Source of the DNA: Prescottella subtropica
GTDB taxonomy: Bacteria > Actinomycetota > Actinomycetes > Mycobacteriales > Mycobacteriaceae
Length of the DNA stretch: 64,000 bases
NCBI RefSeq assembly: GCF_005434945.1
Contig: NZ_SKCH01000013.1
Coordinates: forward strand, 1-64,000
Reading direction: 5' to 3'
Positions 52,709 through 60,737 of the stretch are shown in pieces; the first letter of the stretch is position 1, and each line of letters opens with the position of its first letter. The notes under the pieces are model-generated. The model was not told where the DNA came from, did no database searches, and worked only from the letters and a program-made list of their open reading frames with translations. The translations under genes and the position numbers were made by a program.

Positions 52709-54274
52709 ATGAGCCGAGTCCGTAAGAACAGCCCCGGACGGATCCTCTTCGTGGGATCGGGTCCCGGCGACCCGGCGCTGCTCACCGTCCGCGCGCGGGA
52801 CGTCCTCGCGTCGGCGGCGCTGGCCTTCACCGACCCCGACGTCGACAAGGGCGTCACCGCGCTGGTCGGCACCGAGCTCGGACACCACCCCGAGACCGGT
52901 GAGCCGATCGCCGAGGTCCGGCCCGCACTGGGTGAGCCCGCCGAGGTCGCCAAGACCCTCGTCGCCGAGGCGAAGAACGGCCACGACGTGGTCCGTCTCG
53001 TCGCCGGTGACCCACTGACATCCGATTCGGTGATCGCCGAGGTCAACGCAGTCGCCCGCACCCAGGTGGTGTTCGAGGTGCTGCCCGGCCTGCCGTCCGG
53101 GTCGACCGTCCCGAGCTACGCCGGCATGGCGCTCGGCTCCACCCACACCGAGGCCGACGTGCGCGGCGAGGTCGACTGGAAGGCGCTGGCCGCCGCCCCC
53201 GGCCCGCTGGTGCTGCACGCGAGCGCCGCGCACCTCGCCGAGACCGCGAGCGCACTCGTCGAGCACGGGCTGGCCCCGCAGACCCCGGCCGCGATCACCG
53301 TCCGCGGCACCACCCGGCAGCAGCGCACCGTCGAGGCGACCCTCGCGACCCTCAACGAGACCGGCTCCGAACTGGTCGGCCCGCTCATCGTCACCGTCGG
53401 CAAGATCGTCGGACAGCGCAACAAGCTGTCCTGGTGGGAGTCCCGCGCCCTGTACGGCTGGACCGTCCTGGTGCCGCGCACCAAGGAACAGGCCGCCGAC
53501 ATGAGCAACCGGCTCGTCACACACGGCGCCATCCCCATCGAGGTGCCGACCATCGCGGTCGAGCCGCCCCGCAGCCCCGCCCAGATGGAGCGGGCCGTCA
53601 AGGGCCTGGTCGACGGCCGCTTCCAGTGGGTCGTGTTCACCTCCACCAACGCGGTCCGCGCCGTGTGGGAGAAGTTCGAGGCATTCGGCCTCGACGCCCG
53701 CGCCTTCTCGGGTGTGAAGATCGCCTGCGTCGGCGAAGCCACCGCGGAGAAGGTCCGCTCGTTCGGCATCAACCCGGAACTGCTGCCGTCCGGTGAACAG
53801 TCCAGCGAGGGCCTGCTCGCCGACTTCCCGCCCTACGACGAGGTGTTCGACCCGGTCAACCGGGTCCTGCTGCCGCGCGCCGACATCGCCACCGAAACCC
53901 TCGCCGAGGGCCTGCGCGAACGCGGCTGGGAAATCGACGACGTCACCGCCTACCGCACCGTGCGGGCGGCGCCGCCGCCGGCCGAGACCCGCGAAATGAT
54001 CAAGACGGGTGGCTTCGACGCCGTGTGCTTCACGTCGTCGTCGACCGTGCGCAACCTCGTCGGCATCGCCGGCAAACCGCACGCCCGCACGATCGTCGCG
54101 TGCATCGGCCCCAAGACCGCCGAGACCGCCATCGAGTTCGGTCTGCGCGTCGACGTCCAACCGGAGACCGCGCAGATGGGTCCCCTCGTCGAGGCGCTCG
54201 CCGAGCACGCCGCCCGACTGCGCGCCGAGGGCGCACTGCCCCCGCCGCGCAAGAAGTCCCGCGCCCGGCGCTGA
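52709..54274 (+). CDS. hemD: Fused uroporphyrinogen-III C-methyltransferase / uroporphyrinogen-III synthase
   Basis: A 521-residue bifunctional protein. Residues 1-250 are a SUMT-like domain ([39 protein letters not shown]); the conserved methyltransferase loops look partly altered, so its methyl transfer activity is uncertain. Residues 255-505 are HemD ([47 protein letters not shown]), closing the tetrapyrrole ring. The fusion is typical of Actinobacteria. The tail is Lys/Arg-rich. A palindromic repeat follows at once. Confidence 0.93.
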   Translation: MSRVRKNSPGRILFVGSGPGDPALLTVRARDVLASAALAFTDPDVDKGVTALVGTELGHHPETGEPIAEVRPALGEPAEVAKTLVAEAKNGHDVVRLVAGDPLTSDSVIAEVNAVARTQVVFEVLPGLPSGSTVPSYAGMALGSTHTEADVRGEVDWKALAAAPGPLVLHASAAHLAETASALVEHGLAPQTPAAITVRGTTRQQRTVEATLATLNETGSELVGPLIVTVGKIVGQRNKLSWWESRALYGWTVLVPRTKEQAADMSNRLVTHGAIPIEVPTIAVEPPRSPAQMERAVKGLVDGRFQWVVFTSTNAVRAVWEKFEAFGLDARAFSGVKIACVGEATAEKVRSFGINPELLPSGEQSSEGLLADFPPYDEVFDPVNRVLLPRADIATETLAEGLRERGWEIDDVTAYRTVRAAPPPAETREMIKTGGFDAVCFTSSSTVRNLVGIAGKPHARTIVACIGPKTAETAIEFGLRVDVQPETAQMGPLVEALAEHAARLRAEGALPPPRKKSRARR

Positions 54275-54279
54275 CATCG

Positions 54280-54323
54280 CTGTGCGCCTTTTTGGTAGCT
54301 GGAGCTACCAAAAAGGCGCACAG
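54280..54323. repeat. Palindromic repeat, copy 2 (between hemD and hemB)
   Basis: Perfect 21-bp arms (54280-54300 and 54303-54323), starting CTGTGCGCCTTTTTGGTAG as in the copy at 43931, enclose GG. It sits 5 bp after the hemD stop and 19 bp before hemB. If it terminates transcription, hemB needs readthrough or its own promoter. Confidence 0.85.
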
Positions 54324-54341
54324 GCCCGACGAAGGAGGGCT

Positions 54342-55355
54342 GTGTCCCCTGTGTCCCCTGTGTCCCCTGTGTCCCCCATCTTCCCCACCCGTCGTCCCCG
54401 CCGTCTGCGGGGGACGCCGGCGTTGCGCCGGTTGGTTGCCGAGACGTCGTTGGAGCCGCGGCATCTGGTGCTGCCGATGTTCGTCGCCGACGGTATCGAC
54501 GCGCCGCGGCCGATCTCGTCGATGCCGGGCGTCGTCCAGCACACGCTCGATTCGCTGCGGGCGGCCGCGTCCGATGCGGTCGCCGCGGGGGTCGGCGGGC
54601 TGATGCTGTTCGGGGTGCCGCGCGAGGAGGACAAGGATGCGTGCGGGTCGGGGGCGACGGATCCGGGCGGCATCCTCAATCGGGGGCTCGCTGCGCTGGC
54701 GGCCGATCTCGGTGACGCGACGGTCCTGATGGCCGACACGTGTCTCGACGAGTTCACCGCGCACGGGCACTGCGGTGTCCTCACCGCCGACGGGCGTGTC
54801 GACAACGATGCGACGCTGGCCCGCTATGTGGACATGGCGGTCGCGCAGGCCGATGCGGGCGCGCACCTGCTCGGACCGAGCGGCATGATGGACGGCCAGG
54901 TCGCCGCGATCCGTGCGGGTCTGGATGCGGCCGGTCACATCGACGTCGGACAGTTGGCGTATTCGGCGAAGTACGCGTCCGCGTTCTACGGACCGTTCCG
55001 GGAGGCTGTCGGATCGTCCCTGGAGGGGGACCGTCGCACCTATCAGCAGGATCCGGCGAACCGCCGTGAGTCGTTGCTCGAGGTGGATCTCGACCTCGCC
55101 GAGGGTGCGGATCTGGTGATGGTCAAGCCGGCCATGGCGTATCTGGACGTGTTGCGTGAGGTCGCGGACCGGTCGACGGTGCCGGTGGCCGCCTACCAGA
55201 TCTCCGGCGAGTACGCGATGATCACCGCGGCCGCGCAGAACGGCTGGATCGACCGGGACGCCGCGATCCTCGAATCGCTGCTGAGCATCCGTCGCGCGGG
55301 TGCCGACATCGTCCTCACCTACTGGGCCGCCGAGGCGGCAGGATGGCTGGCATGA
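54342..55355 (+). CDS. hemB: Delta-aminolevulinic acid dehydratase (porphobilinogen synthase)
   Basis: A 337-residue HemB, condensing two aminolevulinates. Schiff-base Lys residues are in [15 protein letters not shown] and [10 protein letters not shown]. The metal loop reads [14 protein letters not shown]: two of the three zinc Cys are kept and the middle one is Asp. The N-terminus is encoded by a 9-bp tandem repeat giving Ser-Pro-Val units and four GTG codons (54342, 54351, 54360, 54369). AAGGAGGG lies 2 nt before the first, so the second may serve too. It overlaps the next gene by ATGA. Confidence 0.95.
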   Translation: MSPVSPVSPVSPIFPTRRPRRLRGTPALRRLVAETSLEPRHLVLPMFVADGIDAPRPISSMPGVVQHTLDSLRAAASDAVAAGVGGLMLFGVPREEDKDACGSGATDPGGILNRGLAALAADLGDATVLMADTCLDEFTAHGHCGVLTADGRVDNDATLARYVDMAVAQADAGAHLLGPSGMMDGQVAAIRAGLDAAGHIDVGQLAYSAKYASAFYGPFREAVGSSLEGDRRTYQQDPANRRESLLEVDLDLAEGADLVMVKPAMAYLDVLREVADRSTVPVAAYQISGEYAMITAAAQNGWIDRDAAILESLLSIRRAGADIVLTYWAAEAAGWLA

Positions 55356-55987
55356 GCGAACAGTGGCCCGGATCGTCCCAGTCGCCGGGGCAGCCCCCGC
55401 AGCAGCCGGATCCGTGGCCCGGTACGCCGCAGTATCCGACGGGCCAGTACCCGGCCGGGCAGTACCCGATGCCGCCGGCGGCGCCGGAGCACAAGCCGGT
55501 GCCCACCGATGTGGCGACGGCGTTCCAGTTGTGGCTCGGGGTCGCGGGCCTCGGCGTCGTCTATCTGATCTCGGCGCTGGCGTTCGTGTACAGCGACCGG
55601 ACGACGTTCGTCGACCAGCTGATGGACGAGTTCGCGAAGCAACCCGACGTGCAGGTGACGCGGGAACAGGCCGAACAGCTGCTGGTGTTCGGACTCGTCG
55701 GCACCGGGATCCTGATGACACTCGTCCTGGGCGGTCTGACGCTGCTGCTGGCGTTCAAGATGCGCAAGGGCCGCAACTGGGCGCGGATGCTGCTCACGAT
55801 GGCCGGCGTGTTCACGGTGTTCTCCGCGCTGCCCACCCTGTTCGGGGTGGGCGCGGCGACCGGGGGAGCGGCGCTCGTCATGGGCGGCGCCGGCATCCTG
55901 CAGGCCGTCGTCGCGGTCGGGGCGATCGTCCTGATGCACCGCAAGGAATCCAACGCGTACTTCCTGAACCTGCCGCCGGCGCGCTGA
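55352..55987 (+). CDS. Pro/Gln-rich membrane protein
   Basis: A 211-residue protein: a 45-residue Pro/Gln/Tyr-rich cytoplasmic start ([23 protein letters not shown]) then four hydrophobic segments (about 57-80, 108-132, 143-165 and 170-190). Such proteins follow hemB in Rhodococcus and mycobacteria (Rv0513 region); function unknown. ATG 55352 overlaps the hemB stop, so the protein is translationally coupled. Confidence 0.78.
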   Translation: MSEQWPGSSQSPGQPPQQPDPWPGTPQYPTGQYPAGQYPMPPAAPEHKPVPTDVATAFQLWLGVAGLGVVYLISALAFVYSDRTTFVDQLMDEFAKQPDVQVTREQAEQLLVFGLVGTGILMTLVLGGLTLLLAFKMRKGRNWARMLLTMAGVFTVFSALPTLFGVGAATGGAALVMGGAGILQAVVAVGAIVLMHRKESNAYFLNLPPAR

Positions 55988-56009
55988 GCCGATGCTTCAA
56001 GATGGGGAA

Positions 56010-56441
56010 GTGAGTTCACCGATCCCCCCGACCCCACGGACCCCCCGCACCGTCGTCGCCGCCTACTGGATCTGGGTGGTGTGTGGCGCCGCGATGGTAC
56101 TGATCGGGTTGCTCGCGGCCACCACGTCGGCGGACGCGATCGAGGAACGCATCGGATCGACCGCCGACTCGTTCGTGTGGCTGCTGCGGATACTCGGCGT
56201 CCTGTCGCTGCTGGCGGGCATCGTCATCGGTTTCCTCGCCGCACCCGCGAGCGGGGGACGACCCCGTCTGCGGAACATCGTGGTGGCACTGTCCGGTGCG
56301 TTCGCGGCCGCGGTGACCGTGTTCATCGCACTCGGAATGCTCACCCCGGTGCTGCTGCCGCTGCCGGTACTGCTGATCGTCGCTGACGTGCTGGTGTACC
56401 GGGAGGGTGCGCGTGAGTGGTACCGCAGCAACACCGACTGA
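56010..56441 (+). CDS. Small membrane protein
   Basis: A 143-residue protein with four hydrophobic segments (starting about residues 17, 58, 85 and 108) and a short charged tail EGAREWYRSNTD. No family recognised. GTG 56010 is preferred since CAAGAT lies 6 nt upstream; ATG 55992 in the same frame is possible and would place it 4 bp after the preceding stop. It overlaps the next gene by 29 bp. Confidence 0.65.
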   Translation: MSSPIPPTPRTPRTVVAAYWIWVVCGAAMVLIGLLAATTSADAIEERIGSTADSFVWLLRILGVLSLLAGIVIGFLAAPASGGRPRLRNIVVALSGAFAAAVTVFIALGMLTPVLLPLPVLLIVADVLVYREGAREWYRSNTD

Positions 56442-56904
56442 CCCGGACGTCCTGTTCGAGGAGTCGGGTGGACGCTGGCGGACCGTCGTGTACGGGCCGC
56501 TGATCTGCGTCGTCGCTCTCGTGATCGAACTGTTCACCGGTCCGGTCGTGCACTGGTTCGCGCTGCCCCTGTTCGCGGTGATCCTCGCCGGGATCGTCGC
56601 CGTCCAGGTGGTCGCCGCCCGCCGGCACGTGACCGTGACACTCACCCGGGAGATGCTGCGGCAGGGGGCCGAGGAACTCCCGGTCGCCGACATCGCGGCT
56701 GTTCTGCCGAAGGCCGACCTGTACGCCGACGACCCGCAACGCTGGGAGAGTTCCCGCAGCCTCGGGGAACTGTCCGGTATCCCGCGCCGACGGAAGGGGA
56801 TCGGGTTGCGTCTGCGCGACGGATCTCTGGTGCAGGCGTGGGCCCGCGACGACGACGGCCTGCGCGACGCGCTCCTCGACTGCACGACGGGGACGCGATC
56901 GTGA
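56413..56904 (+). CDS. Two-helix membrane protein with DUF3093-like layout
   Basis: A 163-residue protein. Two adjacent membrane helices (about residues 25-45 and 47-68) precede a soluble PH-like domain (VTVTLTREMLRQGAEELPVA, GIGLRLRDGSLVQAWARD). The design resembles actinobacterial DUF3093 proteins, but I am not certain. GTG 56413 has GGGAGGG five bases upstream. It overlaps both neighbours (GTGA with the next), so four membrane genes are coupled in series. Confidence 0.65.
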   Translation: MSGTAATPTDPDVLFEESGGRWRTVVYGPLICVVALVIELFTGPVVHWFALPLFAVILAGIVAVQVVAARRHVTVTLTREMLRQGAEELPVADIAAVLPKADLYADDPQRWESSRSLGELSGIPRRRKGIGLRLRDGSLVQAWARDDDGLRDALLDCTTGTRS

Positions 56905-57161
56905 GGTGGGGTGTGGTGGAGGTCGTGGCCGCTGCCGCGGCGGCGGTTCTCGCAGTGTTGTGCTGGCGGCAGGGCATGACGACCGCCGAGTTCGGGCCGC
57001 TGCTGCCGGGGGCGCCGTCGTACACCGTCACGCAGTACTCCGGCAGTTGGATCAGCGGCGCATTCGCGGCCGTCCTCGCCGCGGGACTGCTCGTGCTCGA
57101 CGCCGGACGGCGTCTCGTCACCTCCCGAAAGGTACCCACCGGGGGTACCATCGGGGCATGA
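56901..57161 (+). CDS. Small membrane protein before csoR
   Basis: An 86-residue protein with two hydrophobic segments (residues 4-22 and about 52-68) joined by an extracytoplasmic loop (LLPGAPSYTVTQYSGSWISG). No family recognised. GTG 56901 overlaps the previous stop. Its last codons contain the csoR operator and promoter, and its stop overlaps the csoR ATG. Confidence 0.6.
   Translation: MRWGVVEVVAAAAAAVLAVLCWRQGMTTAEFGPLLPGAPSYTVTQYSGSWISGAFAAVLAAGLLVLDAGRRLVTSRKVPTGGTIGA
57131..57151 (+). promoter_or_regulatory. CsoR-type operator with leaderless csoR promoter
   Basis: GGTACCC (57131-57137) and GGGTACC (57143-57149) form a perfect inverted repeat around a G-rich centre, the usual look of CsoR/RcnR operators. 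TACCAT (57146-57151) is the -10, 6 nt before ATG 57158. The operator lies within the 3' end of the previous gene. Confidence 0.7.
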
Positions 57162-57439
57162 ACGGATACACCCCGCAGCAGGACGACCTCCTCAAGCGCC
57201 TCCGACGCATCGAGGGTCAGGTGCAGGGCATCTCCCGCATGATCGCCGACGACCGCTACTGCATCGACGTGCTCACCCAGGTGTCCGCCGCGACGTCGGC
57301 ACTGCAGTCGGTGTCGCTGAAACTGCTCGAATCGCACCTCGCGGGATGCGTCGTCGAGGCCGCGAAGAAGGGCGGCCCCGAAGCCGACGCGAAGGTCAAG
57401 GAAGCATCCGACGCGATCGCCCGCCTCGTGAAATCCTGA
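57158..57439 (+). CDS. csoR: Copper-sensing repressor CsoR
   Basis: A 93-residue all-helical CsoR/RcnR-family protein. The Cu(I) ligands are in register: Cys35 (DDRYCID), His60 and Cys64 (LLESHLAGCV). YTPQQDDLLKRLRRIEGQVQ is the DNA-binding start. Cu(I) binding releases the DNA. ATG 57158 overlaps the preceding stop and follows a leaderless promoter with an operator, so it should be autoregulated. A copZ-like gene follows 51 bp later. Confidence 0.93.
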   Translation: MNGYTPQQDDLLKRLRRIEGQVQGISRMIADDRYCIDVLTQVSAATSALQSVSLKLLESHLAGCVVEAAKKGGPEADAKVKEASDAIARLVKS

Positions 57440-57490
57440 CGTGGCATCCTGAGACGGAACCCTGAAGTGGAACTCCGGGAGGAGACCGTC

Positions 57491-57694
57491 GTGCAACACG
57501 CCTACACCGTCAAGGGCATGACCTGCCAGCACTGCGCCGCCGCCGTCACCGAGGAACTCGGTGCGCTCGTCGGCGTCCGGAACGTCGACGTCGACGTCGA
57601 TGCCGGACGCGTCATCGTCACCAGCACCGGCCCACTCGACACCATCTCCGTCGCCGCCGCCGTCAAGGAAGCCGGCTACGAGATCGTGTGCTGA
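57491..57694 (+). CDS. CopZ-like copper chaperone
   Basis: A 67-residue HMA-domain protein with GMTCQHC (Cys12 and Cys15) that carries Cu(I) to a P-type ATPase or CsoR. GTG 57491 follows GGGAGGAG; GTG 57467 further upstream is less likely. No CopA-type ATPase lies within the window downstream; the next gene is convergent and overlaps by 19 bp, so the usual csoR-copZ-copA order is broken here. Confidence 0.9.
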   Translation: MQHAYTVKGMTCQHCAAAVTEELGALVGVRNVDVDVDAGRVIVTSTGPLDTISVAAAVKEAGYEIVC

Positions 57695-58638
57695 GTCAGG
57701 GCGTGCTGGAGGACGCCGAGAGATTCGGCGTCGAGTTCTCCGTCGGGTAGATTCACCGCCCAGTCGAAGCCGTCGGTCGACCAGCGGTGGATCGTGCCGT
57801 GCGCTCGCCGCAGCACCCACGGCTGGTCGGATGCCGGACGGCGGGCCAGCATCAGATGCGTGGCACCGGCACCGATCGCGGCCTGGAACGCGCCGGTGTC
57901 CTCGTCGAGTTCGAGCATCCGCTCGAGGCGTAGTGCCGTCGGAATCCGCAGCGTCGGCAACTCGTCCGCGACGTGGATGCGGAACCAGTCCAGCCTGCTC
58001 TCGTGTTCCCGGCGCCGCTCCTCGCCGCGGGAGCGTCCCTCCTCGTCGACGTCGCGCGACGGGCCGGTCCACGTGAACACGGCGGGGTCGATCGGCTCGC
58101 CGACCGTGACCTCGGTGTAGGCGACGTGGTGCCCGCCCGCGGTGTTGCTCTCGGAGAGCACGGCCCCGCTGGCCCGGTCGACCAGGAGGCGCAGCAGTCC
58201 CTCCTTGCGGGGTGGGGGTGCGAGATCCACGACCCAGCAGTTCCGGCCGAGGAACTCGACCTCCCGGATCGGCCCGGCCGGGCGGGCGTAGTCGTCGCCG
58301 ACCCAGTCGCGGGAGTTGCGGGTGAACACCACTTCGCGGCCGGTGCCGAGATAGCGGACCTGACCGATCGTGCCGCGCAGCGGCGGCTGCTCGGTGCCGT
58401 CGAATTTCCATGCGGTCTCGCCGTCCGTGACGAACAGCGGCTGCTCGCCCAAGGTTTCGATGCGGACCTTCGCGCCGTCCCGCCAGATCCGGACGGCGTC
58501 ACCGATGCCGACGAATATCGGCGACCCTCCCATGAACGCGAGGTTCTCCGGCTCGTCCGACGTTCTCCGGACGACACCCCGGATCGGCAGGCTCGGCCCG
58601 TCGGTCATGGTCACCAGGACTTCCACCCACGTCGTCAT
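57676..58638 (-). CDS. Uncharacterised protein with LolA-like middle part
   Basis: A 320-residue soluble protein. Residues 10-180 resemble a beta-sheet convex fold as in LolA/RseB-like proteins (IFVGIGDAVRIWRDGAKVRI, VTDGETAWKFDG, CWVVDLAPP); the last 90 residues are an alpha/beta region ending LGVLQHALTQHTIS. No signal peptide is visible, which is odd for a LolA fold. ATG 58638 lies in a clear position after a short upstream gap. No function can be given. Confidence 0.62.
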   Translation of the reverse strand: MTTWVEVLVTMTDGPSLPIRGVVRRTSDEPENLAFMGGSPIFVGIGDAVRIWRDGAKVRIETLGEQPLFVTDGETAWKFDGTEQPPLRGTIGQVRYLGTGREVVFTRNSRDWVGDDYARPAGPIREVEFLGRNCWVVDLAPPPRKEGLLRLLVDRASGAVLSESNTAGGHHVAYTEVTVGEPIDPAVFTWTGPSRDVDEEGRSRGEERRREHESRLDWFRIHVADELPTLRIPTALRLERMLELDEDTGAFQAAIGAGATHLMLARRPASDQPWVLRRAHGTIHRWSTDGFDWAVNLPDGELDAESLGVLQHALTQHTIS

Positions 58639-58769
58639 CGTGTCTGCTCCACGGCGCCCAGTGTGCCTCGAGTGTCCGGAAACAGTCTGTCGCCACGCGG
58701 TTTTCGGCACACGCGGGCCGCTGTCGTGTCGTAGCGTGGGCCGCGACACCGACGGTGGGAGGGGCGATC

Positions 58770-59969
58770 GTGCGGACTGTGGTCAGGACAGTGGGGGTGG
58801 TCGCCGCGGCGGCGGTCGTGTCGATCGGGTCGGTGTCGGCGGCGTGCGCGGACCCGGCAGCACCGGTGCCGGATCTCGAGGTGACCACGGTCCTGGACGG
58901 TCTCGTCAGGCCGTGGGATGTGGTGGTCGCCCCGGACGGGGCGATCCTCACCGGGGAGCGGTCGGGCCGGTTCGTCGTGAAACGTGCCGACGGCAGCAGC
59001 GGCGAGGTGGCCGCCGACCTGTCCGATCTGTACGCCGAGGGCGAGACCGGCCTCATGGGCATCGCACTCGCCGCCGATTTCGCGTCCGGTCGCACCGTGT
59101 ACACGTGCCAGGGACATCGCGGCACGGCCGGCGACTCCGTCGACACCGGATCACTCGGCAGTGTGACCGGCAGTCTCGGCGGCAACGACAACGGCACCGA
59201 CATCCGCGTCGTGTCCTGGACGGTCGATCCCGGATGGACGACCCTCACCCGCACGGGTGACGTGCTCACCGGCATCCCGGTCGGTGAGGGCGGCCGGCAC
59301 GGCGGTTGCCGGATCCTCGCGCACCCCGACGGCACCCTGTACGTCGGCACGGGCGACTCGGCGAACCCGACGGTGCCGCAGGATCGGACGGTCCTCGGCG
59401 GCAAGGTGTTGCACATCGACGCCGACGGCAGCCCCGCCGTCGGGAACCCGGACCCGGGCAGCCCGGTGTTCACACTCGGGCACCGCAACTCGCAGGGCCT
59501 GGCCTTGCAACCGGATTCCGGCCGGCTGTACAACATCGAGCAGGGCACGGACCGCGACGACGAGGTGAACCTCCTCGCGGCCGGCGACAACTACGGGTGG
59601 CGTCCGGACCGGATCCCGTTCGTGTACGACGAATCCGTGCCCATGACCGACCCCGTCCGGGTTCCCGGCGCGGTTGCCGCCGTGTGGAGTTCCGGCAAGC
59701 CCACCATCGCCACCCCCGGCGGCACCTTCGTCGACGGCGCAGCCTGGGGTGCGTGGGACGGGGCGCTCGCCGTCACCAGTCAGCAGGCGAAGAAGCTTCT
59801 GCTGCTGCAACTCTCGGGCGACGGCCGTAGCGTCGTCGGCGCCGCGTCGGTGCTCGAGGGCGAGTACGGCCGACTCCGGTCGGCCACCCGCATGCCCGAC
59901 GGCAGCCTCCTCGTCACCACCGACAACGGCTCCGGCGACCAGGTGCTGTGGGTGAGCCCGCAGGGGTAG
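58770..59969 (+). CDS. Secreted PQQ-glucose/sorbosone dehydrogenase-like beta-propeller
   Basis: A 399-residue exported protein: signal peptide (VVRTVGVVAAAAVVSIGSVS, cleavage near SAACA), then a six-bladed propeller of the GSDH family. Blade motifs include LVRPWDVVVAPDGAILTGER, GLMGIALAADF, GGRHGGCRILAHPDGTLYVG, LGHRNSQGLALQP and EVNLLAAGDNYGW. The family includes soluble glucose dehydrogenases, but many members lack full PQQ-binding residues; activity is not certain. GTG 58770 follows GGAGGGG. It converges with the next gene. Confidence 0.85.
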   Translation: MRTVVRTVGVVAAAAVVSIGSVSAACADPAAPVPDLEVTTVLDGLVRPWDVVVAPDGAILTGERSGRFVVKRADGSSGEVAADLSDLYAEGETGLMGIALAADFASGRTVYTCQGHRGTAGDSVDTGSLGSVTGSLGGNDNGTDIRVVSWTVDPGWTTLTRTGDVLTGIPVGEGGRHGGCRILAHPDGTLYVGTGDSANPTVPQDRTVLGGKVLHIDADGSPAVGNPDPGSPVFTLGHRNSQGLALQPDSGRLYNIEQGTDRDDEVNLLAAGDNYGWRPDRIPFVYDESVPMTDPVRVPGAVAAVWSSGKPTIATPGGTFVDGAAWGAWDGALAVTSQQAKKLLLLQLSGDGRSVVGAASVLEGEYGRLRSATRMPDGSLLVTTDNGSGDQVLWVSPQG

Positions 59970-59975
59970 GGCGGG

Positions 59976-60737
59976 TCACGACGTCGGCGTCTTGTCGAAC
60001 CGGCCGGCGACGGCCTCCTGGACGCGGATCTTCGCGCGGGTGGTCGGGGCGTGGAACCTGGTGTCCCGCACCGCGGCCCGAGCCTGCTTCCCCGGATTCG
60101 ACGTGTACCGCCAGCGCGCCCACGGGGAGGTGGGGCGGGCGAGCCGGATCGACCCGACGAGCAGCAGCGGCACGAAGAACAGTCCGAGCAGTCCCGTCCA
60201 GATCTTGCCCTTGAGCAGCACGATCATCGCGAGCCCGTACTGGATCAGCAGCAGCACCACGCTCACCGCGAGCCACGCCGGGCTCTCGGTGTCGATGTCG
60301 TCGTCGAGGCCCAGGGGATGCACCCCGAGCAGGAACAGCACCGTGATCGCGAAGCCCACGAACACCGCGTCGATGCTGGTGCGGCCCTCCTCCGACCAGT
60401 ACACGTCCCGCAGGTGCAGGACCAGGGCGAACTCGTCGAGCACCAGCGCCGAGCCGACACCGAAGATCGCCGCCAGCACGCAGTTCGCCACGGGCGTGTG
60501 GAAATTCGCGAGCGCGATGAACCCGAACCCGGACACCAGCATCATCACCAGGCCGAACACCACGTGGTGGATGTGCAGCCCGCCCGGTGTCACGTTGCCC
60601 GGCCACCACGACACCTCGGCGCGGATCATCCGCACACTGACCCGGATGAACAGGAACGCCACCACGAACGCCGCCATCATGAAGAACAGCGGCAGCCGTC
60701 CGGTGTCGACGATCGTCGACGTGAACCAGTGCGTCAC
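59976..60737 (-). CDS. Multi-helix membrane protein with His-rich motif
   Basis: A 253-residue integral membrane protein with about six helices. A conserved polar stretch ([15 protein letters not shown]) and an acidic loop ([17 protein letters not shown]) lie near helix ends, a pattern that could bind metal or lipid head groups; function unknown. The cytoplasmic tail is basic. GTG 60737 overlaps the upstream stop (GTGA), so it is cotranslated with the DUF2156 protein, and both are likely parts of one membrane-lipid system. Confidence 0.75.
   Translation of the reverse strand: MTHWFTSTIVDTGRLPLFFMMAAFVVAFLFIRVSVRMIRAEVSWWPGNVTPGGLHIHHVVFGLVMMLVSGFGFIALANFHTPVANCVLAAIFGVGSALVLDEFALVLHLRDVYWSEEGRTSIDAVFVGFAITVLFLLGVHPLGLDDDIDTESPAWLAVSVVLLLIQYGLAMIVLLKGKIWTGLLGLFFVPLLLVGSIRLARPTSPWARWRYTSNPGKQARAAVRDTRFHAPTTRAKIRVQEAVAGRFDKTPTS

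Noticed and set aside
54342..54371. The 9-bp tandem repeat at hemB as a CRISPR or mobile repeat
   Set aside because: Units are 9 bp, contiguous and in frame with hemB; there are no spacers or cas genes.
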